Positions 12,620 through 25,780 of a DNA stretch of 64,000 nt are shown one piece after another (positions within the stretch are counted from its first letter, which is position 1; each line of letters starts with the position of its first letter). The stretch covers positions 248,001 to 312,000 of the forward strand of contig NC_068569.1 in NCBI RefSeq assembly GCF_025698545.1. Reading direction: 5' to 3'. Source of the DNA: Gossypium raimondii. Lineage: Eukaryota; Streptophyta; Magnoliopsida; Malvales; Malvaceae. Below the pieces are notes generated by a model that had not been told where the DNA came from, did no database searches, and worked only from the letters and a program-made list of their open reading frames with translations. Made by a program: the position numbers and the translations under genes.

Positions 12620-13714
12620 GAACATTGGACAGCCAAGCAAAATAAAGAGAGAGAAAAAAAGATTACACACATTCAAAGTCGAAAGAAGAGGAATATAAAG
12701 CCAACGAGGTTTTTTTTTTTTTTGTTCTTTGAAATGGTTACTATTATTACCATTTTGTGTTTCTCTTCGTTTTTTAGTATTTCTATCACCTTTTTTTCAT
12801 CATATTATTGTTATTTTGTTCCAACGGAGAAAAGCAAGGTTTTGTTTCAATTCAATTGTAGCAAATAAAAAATGATAACCCTCAATTTTGATTGTTAGTT
12901 TCGGATGTGTGCAATTAAAGATAATTAATATTTTTCATTAATTGTACTTATTTTTAATTAAATAATAATACATTTATTTCTTAACGTTTACATATTTTGT
13001 CAATTTACTGTTTCATATTAAAATTCTAATACTTATATAATTGATTGTGAAAGCAGTTGATTCATCTAAATCTAAATTTATTTATCTCCACATTTTCTAA
13101 ACTCCTATGGTAGCGCTAATTTGATACTTTTTTGAATCAATACAAATTGATAAAATGCATAAAGATTGAGATTAAATTTATTAAATTGTTTAAAATCAAA
13201 ACCTTTAAGAGTTAAATATATTAATATATCAATCAAATTGATATAGAACATTAATGCGATGACGAACATAGATTGAAATCTCTATAAATGATTGAAACAC
13301 CCTAAATATGAATTTTTGTACAGAAGCATCAATGATGATCACTTAATTGTGCTGATAATATGAGAGCAAATTGAACAGATTTTTTTTCATAATTGTTTGT
13401 TTGCCCTAATTAGTTGAATTACCGCATACATCATAGCAACATATGTGATATTGGAGGGGTTCTTTGAATGCCGTCAAACAAACTCAACAACGAAGACTAA
13501 CATCTTCATTCATCAACTGTCATTACTTTTTTCTTTCTTGTGGTCAGCAACAACTATTCATGAGCTTTAAGTAATAATACAAGGGTAATTCACTCAATCA
13601 CCCACTACCGAGCTATTTGGCAAATAACAACCATATTATATCATATACCAATTGTCATTGCATCTTTAGGAAACAAAATCCTGCACCGGTACTGGAGTTA
13701 ATTTTTGCATACAC
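12620..13714. other. AT-rich spacer between two convergent genes
   Basis: Contains the two 3' UTRs and AT-rich sequence. No gene or repeat structure was recognised. Confidence 0.6.
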
Positions 13715-16700
13715 TCAAACCACCTTCTCCTTTAGCTCGGCAATCGGAATATAAATAACCGATTCTTCATGTACCCGCTGCCACCTTTTATTCAACTTCC
13801 TCGCTTTCCTACTTTCTAGTCCTAATAATGTTTGCTTCATGTTCTCAAGCCTAACCTTAGCCCTACAAAGTCTTTCCATCTCCAACTCAAATGCTTCTAA
13901 CCCACCACCCCCTCCAATAATCTTCACCCTCTTCTCCTTCCCCCACTTCTTTTTCACATTTAAAAGCTTCTTCAATATCACATCGTCACTCAACTCCTTC
14001 CTCACCTGAATGCAAAAATGTTTAAAAAATGTCAGAATGGAACATGCAACTTCAAGTACGCATGAATATGCCTATTTAGCATTTTCCATGCCTAACACTC
14101 AATTAAGCCATTACATGCTTATAATTCAAACGCACTCGAATAAGAATTCTTATTCTAATGGCCATTAAAATTATTTTTTTCTTCTTCAGCTTGCTTCTAA
14201 TTCTTTAATCACCACGATAAAACATGTGAAGAGAACAAAAGAGAAGGGGAAAGGGAGTCTAGGTTACAACCAAATCTTAGCCAAATTACCTTGTCGCTGT
14301 TTGTATGTGAAACAATTGAGAGTCCATTATGCGGACTTCTATCTACAGAGGTGCATACTGACTTTGAGTTTGGACTCTTTCTCAATTTTGTTTTCAATCT
14401 CTTTGGTGTCCGTACCAAAGCTGCTTCTGACATATCTTCCAATGCCATGATTTCAGTATCCTTCCTCTTTGGAGCTTCCACTTCAGGCTCCTTGGAGACT
14501 CTAGGAGAAGAGCTCTGAAGGTGATCTGATCTCTCTACCTGATCCACACAAAAAAAGTGAGAAAAGGCTTGACCTGCAAGAAAAAAAAAACTTGGCCAAA
14601 AATTACCAACTAAAATTCTTCTAGCTTTCACCAGTTCCAAAATAAATGCTATTGCATGGTAAAGGTGGGTAACTAATACCTTCTAAGAGAAAGCAATTTA
14701 TATCATCTAAGAAACCAGCCAAAGTTTGAGCGGAACCAAAGACTTGTGAATGTATTTTTCTTTTGAGAAATCTAAAGGTTTACCATAAATCAAAAACTTG
14801 CTACATTTGAAAGAACAACATACCTTTCTGCTTTTTAGTGCCAAGTAGCGGGCATTCTTGAACCATTTATTTACCTGGACCATGAAACTCATCAATAAGA
14901 ACTGGAAGGTGTGAGGATCAAACACTTAACAACTTATAAAATGCAACGTCTGGGAAGGATATAACATTATTCCTCTAATTCTCTATTGCTATTTTGAACC
15001 ACTATCAAATCCACGTGCCATAATGACCATTGCTTTATCTTGGTGATAACAGTGATACTAGCTCACATAGGTTAAATGCTAGTAGATATCATAGATATAG
15101 AATATTACCCTCTATTATACTGACATCAAGGTACACTCCAGTCAGTATCTCAGAAAGAATGCTTTCAGTAGGATGAATTAAGAATCATCGTGAAGCAATT
15201 GAAATGGTTAGTCACTCTGGTTTCCCAAGAAATATTTGTAAATATGGGCACCAAAATGCATTATCAATTTGTAGCCATCTGTCTTTGAAATTTCAATATT
15301 TTTGCAAAACTCAGTTGCTACCTTTTCAGGCTCAAGGCCTAATTCCTTTGAAAGGTTCTCCCTGACGACTCTAGATGGAAGTTCATTCTCAGCAAACACC
15401 TCTCGGAGTTTCTGTAAGGACATAGAAAATAAGGAGAGCAGCAAATAAGCATGATAAAAATTTTATTTACAGAGAGTTCAGAAAACAGCTTGGTGAATGA
15501 GACAAGTAGTCTCCAATGATATACTTCTATTGGAGAATTCAAGCGATTCCTACCTCTACTGCAGTGGGAGGAATTCTGAAAAATGGTCGCCTGCTCTTCA
15601 GGTCTGAAGGTAGCTGTCTTTTCATTTCTGTGGTTTCAATGTTAAGAAATTTTGTCTCACTTTCATACAGAGTCATAAGGGTGCTGGCAGCATCCGACTC
15701 TTTTTCTCTATGCTTTCTTTTACCAGGACCCCAATCTTCATCTTCACTGACTTGCTCATATGGAGGGGCATCCTTTCCAAACATTTCCTGCCCAGAAAGG
15801 AGAAACACACATTATGGAAAAACGGTCAAGCACTCTGCAAAAACATGCAAACCTCTGCGTTATTGCTTACCCTTATAAAAATCTTAGGAGTTAAAAGTGT
15901 TGTTTCTTAAGCAATACTATGATGGCAAACCATGAGCAAGTGTTCAGCAATTGTCTAACATTTGCTGATGTAACATACAGCCATACATGGTAAATTCTAG
16001 GTACAAAGCAATGACATATCACAAAAGCTTTCTTCTCTCAAACATTAGTACCAAGTTCAACTCCTATCCTTCACCCTAACCAATTCTAGAACTCCAAAAA
16101 GTGTCTTCCTTTTTCTTCTATTTCACTGTTACTAGCCCCTACCCATTTCTTTCCTTATCACTTAAAGATCAACTTGTTTTCCTTACTTCAAAGTTAAGAA
16201 TAAGCAACAAAAATTCTTCAAATACTCACATCATATAGCTTCCTGTAATCAACTGCTCTTCGCCTCCTACGGCCACTAAGAATTTCCCCATCACTGGTTT
16301 CATAAGAATCTCCGCCACTGTCAAATTGATGGTTTTCATGCCTTCCGAATCCAGAAAGATCTTCACTATCCACAGACCAACTTAAACTGGTTGAATTGTC
16401 TGTTTCATCCGATTCATCACCATCAGTGGCTGTTCCACTGATCCTGCAGCTGTTCTCCCTCCTCTCTGGATCATAATCATCATCTTCAGAATCATCTGAA
16501 GGCCATTCATCCCCTGGATTTAGTGATGCATTCGCATCATCAGGGAAAGCAGCTTCATCTTTGAAAATATCCTAATCCATGAAGAACAGATTGTTGTTAA
16601 TTTGATTGATAGAGCAATTAAATCCAATTCAAGTATAAAGGGCATCGGAAGGGATGAACACTTGATAAGATTGTGCTAATAACCTGCCAATGGCTGTCAA

Positions 16701-18082
16701 CAGAGAAATGGGTGCCAATATGTGCATTCATTGCTTCTATAATTTCCATCTTACATTCACAAAATTTGCAAAACCAGCCCTGATCTCCCGGAGGTACTGT
16801 CCATTGATAATTGAACCCATCTTAATGTGAAGCTATCTAATTCAGAACAACTTTATTTACACAACTGGAACTTACTATGTTCAGTGTCCAGTGGAGGATC
16901 CAGGCACTTTTGGTGGAAGGCCCGGTTGCATGTTCCATCACAAAGTACTATATCATTATCTGGAAAAGCCTCACGTAACTTGCACTTTGCACAAAATATC
17001 TAAAGGAAATGATAACAGAAGATAAGAAAAATTATATATAAATCATGCAAATCATGACTTAGATATAAACAACAATGGAAATTTACATGTTCATGGTAAA
17101 CAGAGCCATCTGGAGCAATAACAGAGCCTTCAATGCTCCCTACTGAACTAAGTGAATCCAACTGGCGAATTGCCTCGCGTATCCCAAGTTTGCACTTCAA
17201 GATTTGTTTCTTGGCTCTTTGCAGTTCCTTTTCTGGCTTAATCTTTTCTCGACTGTGATAAAACAAAATACTAGAAGTAAATGGATAATAGACAAAAAGG
17301 AAAAAAGAGCCACATCCAACAATAAGTAAATGAATATTTGTATAACTAGTAGTACTCTAATAATTAATTTCTGTTGAATGTTTGAACATGGTTAAGCTCA
17401 ATTGATAGCCTGTCTTCCCTAATTGCTATATAGGATTACTATGAGGGAAGTGTTAAGTTATGTTTTATCTTACAGTAGTTTGATTAGGCATTTGTTGTTT
17501 AGTTAAAAGATTGAGCCTGCAAGAAAGAAAAGCTCCATACCTTTGACCCTTCCAGCCTTCCCCAGAATAAGCATCAATAAGATTCTGTTCCAGCTTCATC
17601 TTAATCAGAAGGTACCTAGTTCTCCTCTGCAACCGAGATGCTTCATCTAGCTCCACCTTATCCTTTTGCCCCTTCTTAGTCTTACTGGTTAGTTTTTTAA
17701 TTCTAACATCTGCATTATCCTTTTTACCATTCTCCTCCAAACTAGCACATATAGCATTTTTACCTTGAAGCTTCGACAAACCCAGCTTCTTAGATGACCC
17801 TTTCTTGTTTGCTTTGTGAAGGTTTGTCTTACAACCGACTTTTCTGGCGGAAGAGACATCATTTCCCGTCCCCTCGGTAACAGAAGCAGTAACTTTCCTC
17901 TTCAACAAGGTCGAACTAACTTTCTTAACATGATGTTTGGGCTTACGTACTCTGCCATGGGAAATTTTGCATCGGTTTTTAAATTTTTTTAGCGTTGCAA
18001 TTAGCTTAGACCCAGCTTCTCTCTTAGAAGAAGAGGATTTGGCAGATCCGTGATCCGTTAATTTCTTTCCAGTACCACGCAT
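13715..18082 (-). CDS. PRHA: PHD-finger homeodomain protein, PRHA type
   Basis: Minus-strand exons in order: 18082-17541, 17252-17087, 16999-16876, 16796-16684, 16571-16230, 15787-15554, 15411-15322, 14874-14824, 14538-14290 and 14005-13715. They join in frame to 733 residues, near the size of Arabidopsis PRHA (about 800). The N-terminus is Lys-rich and nuclear-looking. A PHD finger begins at about residue 237 (IFCAKC, then [14 protein letters not shown], closing with [10 protein letters not shown]). An acidic [11 protein letters not shown] block follows. The homeodomain (about 494-554) ends with [17 protein letters not shown], giving the WFKNAR recognition helix. The tail ends in [19 protein letters not shown]. 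It should be a nuclear DNA- and histone-binding regulator, linked in Arabidopsis to auxin and pathogen responses. A donor-like GTCAGT at 18436-18431 and an acceptor near 18087 suggest a 5' UTR intron. Confidence 0.9.
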
Positions 18083-19908
18083 ACCGATCTATACAGTACA
18101 AAAACTGAAAACATTTAGGGTAATGCTAATAAGTAAGGGTTTCCCTATATAAACACCTAGAAATTTAGAATTGGATACAATAAGCATCCCCAAGATTTGT
18201 TAACTAAAGGAAGCAACCCAAAAGTAGTCAAGATCATATCACCTTTGTACTCGAGATTTGCTTAACTAACTATCAAAGAGACCTAATCAATCTACTCCAA
18301 TAAATTGTTCCATCTCATAATTAATATTTCTTATTTACGAATGACAAGAAGAAAAAGAGGAAAGGAAACTGGCGATGGGAAACAAATTAAGAAAAAGCAA
18401 GCATGATCATAAAAAAACAACCCATTGACAACTGACCTGCTCAAAGATGCTGAAACTGTTTCTTGGTCGGCATATAAAAGCAAACAAAGGGCTTAAAATG
18501 GAATTGGATGATTTGGATACCAATAAAAGGAAATAACAGAGTTTGGCATCCGGTACTAACGATGACAAGGAATTGAAGAAATTGGATTCTTCCCCAAACC
18601 GCCGCCTCTCTCTTTATAGATATGTTGGAGGAAGAGGACTCTACTCTTGTTTTCTCCTTTTTCCCAGGTTTTCTAACTTTTGATCTCTACATTCACTCGC
18701 ATCTTTCTTCCCTTTTATATATAGTCTCTGTCTGTTAAGTGTTAATACTCACGTCTATTAATTCCACTCATCAACTTTTCCCTTTTAATATATACACTTG
18801 AAATCCTATTCCAAACCATAAATTTAAAACATAAATATCCAATTAAAAATCACATTCAATAAATAATAAAAACTCAACTTATGCTTATTTATTTATTTTA
18901 TTAAAATTTTATTTTAAATGGATTTTATTTTTAAAGAAATCTCATTTATATAATTTTAATTACTGTAAAATTTTAAATTATAAATATGAACTTTAAAGTA
19001 AAGAAAAAATTTCATTAGATATATAATATAAATATATATCAACAAAAATTTTAATAATTTTCTACACTTTGTATATTTTTACAACACAGAAAAATTGTTC
19101 TATAATATATAGTTTCATTATTTTATTTTATTTTTCTTTTAACTTTAAATTGTTTTGATAATTAAGATAAAATGAAAGTTAATAAATTAATATAATTTTA
19201 AAACTTTAAATAAATAAAATATTAAATGTTTTAAATTATTTAAAATTAAAATTATTTCAAAATCATACAGGTTTCTTACATTTTGATTAAATAATAATTT
19301 ATTATTTATTTCTATTTTCTTTTCCTTTTTATTATTAAGTTATATTTTAAATATTTTGTTAGACTTAAATTAGTATTTAATAATATTCATAGTATCTTTT
19401 ATTATATGAAAAAGTTAATAATAATAAATTATAAGATAATGTTTCATTTTATTTAAAATAACTAATTTTTTATATATTAAATAAATAAAATTGGTCCATG
19501 CATGGCATGGGTAATAAATTAATATATTTATACACAAGGTATTGAATATAACAAAATCAAATTAACATAAAAATAGAATATTATTTATTTAAGGGTAGTA
19601 ATGTATTTTTAGGCTTATTACTTATTTCTTATCATCATGTTATCAACCGTACAATATGATATTCATTCTATTCAATGAATCAAGCCTAACATAAATGGTA
19701 AAAGTACAAACAAAAATCCAAATTGGTTATTTCTCCTTATTCCACTCATTTTGTTAGAAGAAACAATAATTTTGTTTTTTAATATATAGAACCAAAACAT
19801 TGCTTGATCTTTGTTTCTTTTTCCTGGGAAGGATTGTAGAATAGCTTCGAAATGTTTTTTTCTTTTTCTATTTCTTTGTAAAAGAAATAAGAAGAAGAAA
19901 ATACAGAA
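18083..19908. other. divergent intergenic region, very AT-rich
   Basis: Separates the PRHA-like and PICALM genes, which are transcribed away from each other. Bases 18083-18700 hold the leader and promoter of PRHA. From 18,800 to 19,650 the sequence is extremely AT-rich with no gene. Confidence 0.6.
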
Positions 19909-22711
19909 ATGGGATCGTTTAAGAGTTTCAGACAAGCTTACGGGGCTCTCAAAGATTCAACCACGGTTGGTCTTGCAAAGGTCAATAGTGATTTCAAGGT
20001 ATACTGTTTTCCAATGCTTGGGTTTATTTCATTTTTATTTCTAGTTTCTTAAAAATTTTAGTTATGAAATATTGGATTGAAGGATTTAGACATTGCGATT
20101 GTAAAAGCTACTAATCACGTTGAATGCCCTCCCAAAGAACGACATGTTCGAAGTACGTTTCCATTCCATTTATTAATCAAAACATTTTAAATTTATGGTA
20201 TTATTATATCATTCTCATCTGCGTATGTGGCAGAAATATTGGCAGCCACAGCTGTTGCCCGACCACGAGCAGATATAGCTTATTGCATTCATGCCTTGGC
20301 AAAGAGATTATCTAAGACGCGAAATTGGATTGTAACCATTTCTTCTTCTTTTTTCAAAACAATTTCTTATCTTATTATTGGAAGAACTATAACTTAATAA
20401 TTATATTGATTTAGGTTGCTATAAAGGTTTTAATAGTTATTCATAGAACATTAAGGGAAGGCGATCCTACATTTAGAGAAGAGCTTATGAACTACTCACA
20501 TAGAGGACGTATTCTTCAAATATCAAACTTTAAAGATGATTCAAGCCCTCTTGGTATGCATGCTTATCTAATCTTTCATACAGAAATACTTCATAATCCA
20601 ATAAAAATAAAAACAAGTGTGGTTGATATGCAGCATGGGATTGCTCAGCATGGGTTAGGACATATGCACTTTTCTTAGAGGAGAGGCTTGAATGCTTTAG
20701 AGTATTGAAATTTGATATTGAAACGGAACGGTTGCCAAAAACATCATCGCCAGCTGGCGCAAGCAAGGTTTTTTTTTTTAAAACCTTATAGTGGAAGTGA
20801 AGTTAGCATGAATGACACCATAATTTGAAATCATATGGTTTAATCGTTGCAGTCACGTAGCACTAGCAGAACAATACTTTCAGCTAGTGATGAACTAATA
20901 GAGCAACTACCTGTATTACAACAACTTCTTTATCGTCTTATAGGTTGTCAGGTATGTACAATTAAATTTCAGTTTTTACAATTCTGATGTCAAAATGAAT
21001 CTATTTTGAATACCGCAGCCAGAAGGAGCAGCCTATAGCAATTACCTCGTTCAATATGCCTTAGCTTTGGTACGCACTACGTAGTTATCCATTTTCTTAA
21101 TTTTCTATTTAAACCTAGTATTTTAGATTACTTATTTGCAATGTTTGATTCAGATACTAAAAGAGAGTTTCAAAATATATTGTGGTATCAACGATGGAAT
21201 TATCAACCTTGTAGATATGGTATGTCGTCTCTTCTACATTTAAATCAAAAATCATTTATGATCATTGAAATTTCCTTTTTCTTTTGTTTACAGTTCTTTG
21301 ATATGTCAAAACATGATGCCGTCAAAGCTCTTAATATATACAAAAGAGCTGGTCAACAGGTGGATTTAATGGTAATTTTATCATCAATGTTCAGTAAAAT
21401 TGTAAATTAATTTCATTTTTTTTTATACAGGCAGAAAGTCTTGCTGAGTTTTATGAATACTGCAAAGGATTAGATCTTGCTAGGAACTTCCAGTTTCCAA
21501 CATTAAGACAGGTTCTTTTCCTTTAAGAAATTTATAATTTCAAATCAACAACTTTGTTCATTAATACTTAATTGCTTGGGGCAGCCACCACCATCATTTC
21601 TTGCAACTATGGAAGAATATATAAAAGAAGCTCCCCAAACAAGTTCCGTCCAAAACAGGCTGGTGAGTGACAACCTTGAAATATTATTATGTATTATGAT
21701 TTTTATTTTTTATGAATTATAATAAAATTTGTGTTGTTAAAGGAATATGAGCAGAGAGAGGAGTCACCTCCACCAGCAGATGGAGTCGAAGAAAAACATG
21801 TAGAGGAGGAGAATAATAAACCATTGCAAGAACCAGCAGCAGCAGCAGCAGAAGAGACACAAGCAAAGGAGGAAGTGAAGGAACCTCAACCACTTGTGTC
21901 ACTTGATAGTACAGATGATTTGTTGGTATGTTTTATAAATAAATTTCTCAACACCACAATACCTTATTCATCAAATTTTATTATACAAACTAATCATTGG
22001 TCCTTCAGGGTCTAAATGAAATCAACCCAAGAGCTTTGGAATTAGAGGAAAGCAATGCATTGGCTCTTGCAATTGTTCCATCAGGTAGGTTACCATGTTA
22101 TGTTTTATTTCAATAATTAATTTCTAACTGCCCCCCCACAAAACAAACAAGTTGATGCTAATCCCTTTTAACCAAGGTAATGAATCAACAACAAATCGTG
22201 GGTTAAATGAAATCAGTGGCACGGGATGGGAACTAGCACTTGTTACAGCACCTAGCAATCATACAGCTCCGCCGGTAGAAAGCAAATTGGTTAGTTCCCT
22301 CTACTCACAACTTGTATGTTAAATAGACTTTCACCCCTTCTAAGTTTGAAAATTGGACAGGGGGGAGGATTTGACAAGTTATTACTAGATAGTTTGTATG
22401 AAGATGATGCTGCTAGAAGGCAGTTGCAACTAAAAAATGCAGGATATGGATATGGATATGGAAGTATGGATGTTCAACAAAACCCTTTCCACCAGTATCA
22501 ACACAATGACCCATTCATAATGTCCAATGACATTGCACCCCCAACAAATGTACAAATGGCCTTACTTGCTCAACAACAACAAATGATGATGATGGTGCCT
22601 TATCAATACCCTCAACAACAGAACATTCCCCCTTCTAACCCATTTGGAGATCCATTTTTTAGTCTCCCACCAACTTCTACATCCCAACCAGGAAACCATA
22701 CCCTACTTTAA
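19909..22711 (+). CDS. PICALM2: ANTH-domain clathrin assembly protein (PICALM/AP180 family)
   Basis: Exons 19909-19998, 20083-20152, 20234-20331, 20415-20553, 20634-20767, 20853-20951, 21019-21069, 21154-21219, 21294-21359, 21431-21511, 21585-21662, 21743-21925, 22009-22084, 22177-22289 and 22361-22711 join in frame to 564 residues. The ANTH domain fills about residues 1-290. It starts [18 protein letters not shown], contains the lipid-contact region [16 protein letters not shown], and ends near [18 protein letters not shown]. The C-terminus is disordered, with acidic DLL/GLNEINP-type clathrin-box sequence, two NPF and two DPF motifs ([18 protein letters not shown]) and poly-Gln/Met runs. It should bind PI(4,5)P2 and clathrin at the plasma membrane or TGN during coated-vesicle formation. 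It is closest, from memory, to Arabidopsis At5g57200/At4g25940. Introns are mostly short. It is convergent with the PPR gene. Confidence 0.93.
21833..21852 (+). repeat. AGC microsatellite in the PICALM coding region
   Basis: Six consecutive AGC-type codon steps encode the run AAAAA within the acidic linker of the clathrin assembly protein. Confidence 0.7.
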
Positions 22712-23508
22712 TTTTTTTTTTAATGTAATTTACTTGTATATTTGTTCTTTTTTCTTTTCTTTTTGAAAAATTGTATATTTTGTACTTGTAACTCTTTGAT
22801 GTAGAGAATGTGTAAAGTATTTCTTTGTTACAATATTAAATTTATGTTATGTTTTAAACTTTCAACAATAATTTACACACTTTAAAAGTTTTATATTAAC
22901 TCCATCGTTTATTATTATGGAGTAAGGTGAAAGGTAGCAAATCCAAATTTCAGAACTTCTAATAATAGATAAATTCTAGACCTTTTATCAATATTCCATC
23001 CTTATTCATGAGCTTTGAAATTTATGTTCACCCTTTTTCATTGAATTTTAAACTCTAAAGCATTAATATTAAGGAAATATTTCATGTATCTCACATTTTT
23101 TATATATTTATTTTATTAATATTTTATTATACTAAATACTAGCCCTTAATATTAATCATTTTATTATATTTTGAGTTTTGATGGTGAAACCTATAGACTT
23201 TTGAAAAAATTCAAATTCAAATATAAAGGTTAAATGCTTATTTGGAATTTTCAAATAATATATATTTACTTAATTTATCAGTAAAAATATAAATATACAC
23301 ATATACAATAAAATATTTGTCTTAATTTGTATGGGACGATAGTTGAAATATTTGGTCAGACACTACAAGTTCAAACTATGTCACCTCTTCCCTTACTTCA
23401 ATAAAGCATATTTATTTTGAATTTGTAATATACGAATGAAAAGAAAAAGGAAAAGAAGTAGCGGAAGCTTAGTGAACGAGGGTTTGTAATTGGCGTAAAA
23501 CCTTTCAC
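22712..23508. other. AT-rich spacer between convergent genes
   Basis: Contains 3' UTRs of the PICALM and PPR genes and AT-rich filler. No further feature was seen. Confidence 0.6.
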
Positions 23509-25278
23509 TTATAGAAAAACAGAGCTCGTAAGATGAAAAGAAAGTCGAGCTAAAGTTGTGAGGGTGTCTAACATCTCATCAATCCTTGTCTGAGAAAAAT
23601 CCCCAACCGTAAATTTTTCAAAATTACCCTTTACTTGAACCAAACTATACCCGGCTTCCTTCTTCAGACCACTACCCTTCAACTTCTTTCTGGCCTTTGC
23701 TACACTACCCCATTTCTCATCTGAAGCATACAGGTTTGACAACAGAACGTAAGGTGATGTGCTCACTGCTTCACGTTTCATTAGCTCTTTAGCTATCCTT
23801 TCCCCCATCACTACATCTCCGTGCACTCTACATGCAGACAGCAGGCTCCCTAACACCACTGTATCTTCTCCATACGGATATTTCCTCATGTATGCTTCTG
23901 CCTCGTTTAATCTCCCCGCCCGTCCCAGCATATCGATCAGACACGAAACATGTTCTATTTCAGGAGCAATCCCATACCTTTCTTGCATAGAATCGAATAC
24001 AACAAGGCCTTCATCCACCCTACCAGCATGATTGCATGCCATCAGAATCCCTACAAATGTGACGGAATCTGGCTCTAGTCCGACTGCCCTTAGCTGCTCA
24101 AAAAGCTCCAGGGCTCTGCTCCCAAGCCCATGGTTTCCGAATGCAGCAATGATGGTATTCCATGACACGAGATTGTGATGGGGCATACCGTTAAATACTT
24201 TATATGCATATGCAATGGAACCGCATTTTGCATACATGTTGGTGAGGGAATTACCAACTCCCACGTCTTGGTTCAGCCTTGTTCTTATCAGATGACCATG
24301 GATCTGCTTGCCGTAAAGTATTGAAGCAAGCGCAGCAGAGGCAGAAAGGGCACCAGCAAAAGTGAAATCATCTGGTCTCATGTGGTATACATTAAGCATC
24401 TCTCCGAAAGCTCTTAAACTTTTTTCATGATCTTCACAGTGAGAACAAGCAGCTATGAAAGTGTTCCAGGAAATGACATCCTTTTCCTGGATTAATTCGA
24501 AGACCTTCTCTACCTCTTTCATCAAACTAAAATTTGAGTACATTGTCATTATCACATTACCTATACAGGCGGTGGAGTCCAGCGCAAGTTTGATTGTCTG
24601 GCAATGCAATACCATTCCGCTGTGTAAAGCATTTGAGTCGGCACAACTCCGGAGCAATCCAATAAAAGTAAAACGATCTGGCGCAAGGCCTTGTTGACGC
24701 ATATGTTTAAAAACTTCAAAACCCTTTTCAGGTTGTTGGTTTTCTATGAATCCCGTAATTATAGCATTGTAAGATACAACATTTGGTTGTAAAGCACCAG
24801 AATAGACTGACAATGCATCCTTAGAATGACCACATTTCATGTACATTGAGATAAGGGCGTTAGAAACAAATGATACTGATGCGTATCCACCCTTGATTGA
24901 TTGAGCATGAATTTGCCGTCCTTCACTTAACAGCATGAGATTGGAGCAAGCACTAATGGCACTGGAAAATATGTACTCGTTGGGTGCAAGGCGCATTTGG
25001 GAAAACAAATCAAGTGCTAATAAAGGTTCCCCAGCCTGTTCATAACCAGAGACCATGGCGGACCAAGAAACAAGGTTTTTTTCAGACATTTCATCAAATA
25101 CCTGACGAGCAAAGTTAATACTGCCACACTTTGCATACATGTTAAGGACATGGTTGGAGACAATGACATTGGCCTGTATACCAGTCTTCAAAACAGCAGC
25201 ATGAAGAGAAAGACCAGAACGAAATGATTTGGTTTTGGAGCAGTGGTGCAAGAGTGAGCCAATAGTTTCAGGAACCAT
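23509..25278 (-). CDS. PLS-class pentatricopeptide repeat protein (E/E+ type), intronless
   Basis: A single open frame of 589 residues. Repeated units such as SNHVLNMYAKCGSINFARQV and VSWNTIIAAFGNHGLGSRAL are P, L and S type PPR motifs. The end (ACRVHGDVVMGERIAKEL, then YVLLSNLYASDEKWGSVAKA) is an E/E+ extension, and there is no DYW deaminase. Such proteins bind organelle RNA one repeat per base and usually guide C-to-U editing or processing in mitochondria or plastids. A partner DYW protein would be needed for editing. The first in-frame ATG is at 25278; a TAA lies further upstream in the same frame. I cannot name the Arabidopsis counterpart. The gene looks whole. Confidence 0.9.
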   Translation of the reverse strand: MVPETIGSLLHHCSKTKSFRSGLSLHAAVLKTGIQANVIVSNHVLNMYAKCGSINFARQVFDEMSEKNLVSWSAMVSGYEQAGEPLLALDLFSQMRLAPNEYIFSSAISACSNLMLLSEGRQIHAQSIKGGYASVSFVSNALISMYMKCGHSKDALSVYSGALQPNVVSYNAIITGFIENQQPEKGFEVFKHMRQQGLAPDRFTFIGLLRSCADSNALHSGMVLHCQTIKLALDSTACIGNVIMTMYSNFSLMKEVEKVFELIQEKDVISWNTFIAACSHCEDHEKSLRAFGEMLNVYHMRPDDFTFAGALSASAALASILYGKQIHGHLIRTRLNQDVGVGNSLTNMYAKCGSIAYAYKVFNGMPHHNLVSWNTIIAAFGNHGLGSRALELFEQLRAVGLEPDSVTFVGILMACNHAGRVDEGLVVFDSMQERYGIAPEIEHVSCLIDMLGRAGRLNEAEAYMRKYPYGEDTVVLGSLLSACRVHGDVVMGERIAKELMKREAVSTSPYVLLSNLYASDEKWGSVAKARKKLKGSGLKKEAGYSLVQVKGNFEKFTVGDFSQTRIDEMLDTLTTLARLSFHLTSSVFL

Positions 25279-25770
25279 TTGATGTAGGCATGTAACATGA
25301 GGTTCCAAGAAGGAAATGGGAGCTTGTTATGCAATCCAAGTTTTTAAAAGGCAAGTGGATAATAGGTAAGTGTGCCAAAGCATAACAAGAATGGCTCAAG
25401 TTTTTTAGCATCTTAAACCAACAAAACCCCATGAAACTCTCATTATCAAGTTTTTATCAAACTTCAAAGTGCCCCAAAATGGTGTGCTTAATTTGCAAGG
25501 TAGTTAATGAAGCAGAACCCAAAGTATTTTCCAAGTGAGCGGAAAGTAAATAAATGTTAGGTCGTGTAACATCCTGGGTATTTTGTATTAAAATTAAGAT
25601 AAATATACTAACAATTATTCAACTTTAATTAAAATAATAAAAGTCATTAAATTTTAAAAAATTATAACTCAAGTCATTAATTTTTACGGAAATAACAAAA
25701 TATATATTTATTACATTAAACTTTGAAAAGTATGCTAACATGAAGAAAAAGAAGAAAAAATGGAGATGCC
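25279..25770. other. intergenic, promoter side of the PPR gene
   Basis: Leader and promoter of the PPR gene, then AT-rich sequence up to the MITE. No gene was seen. Confidence 0.5.
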
Positions 25771-25780
25771 ACTTTTAATT

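Noticed and set aside
23759-24697. Plus-strand open frames inside the PPR gene
   Set aside because: They are antisense shadows of a strongly coding PPR frame and show no family resemblance.
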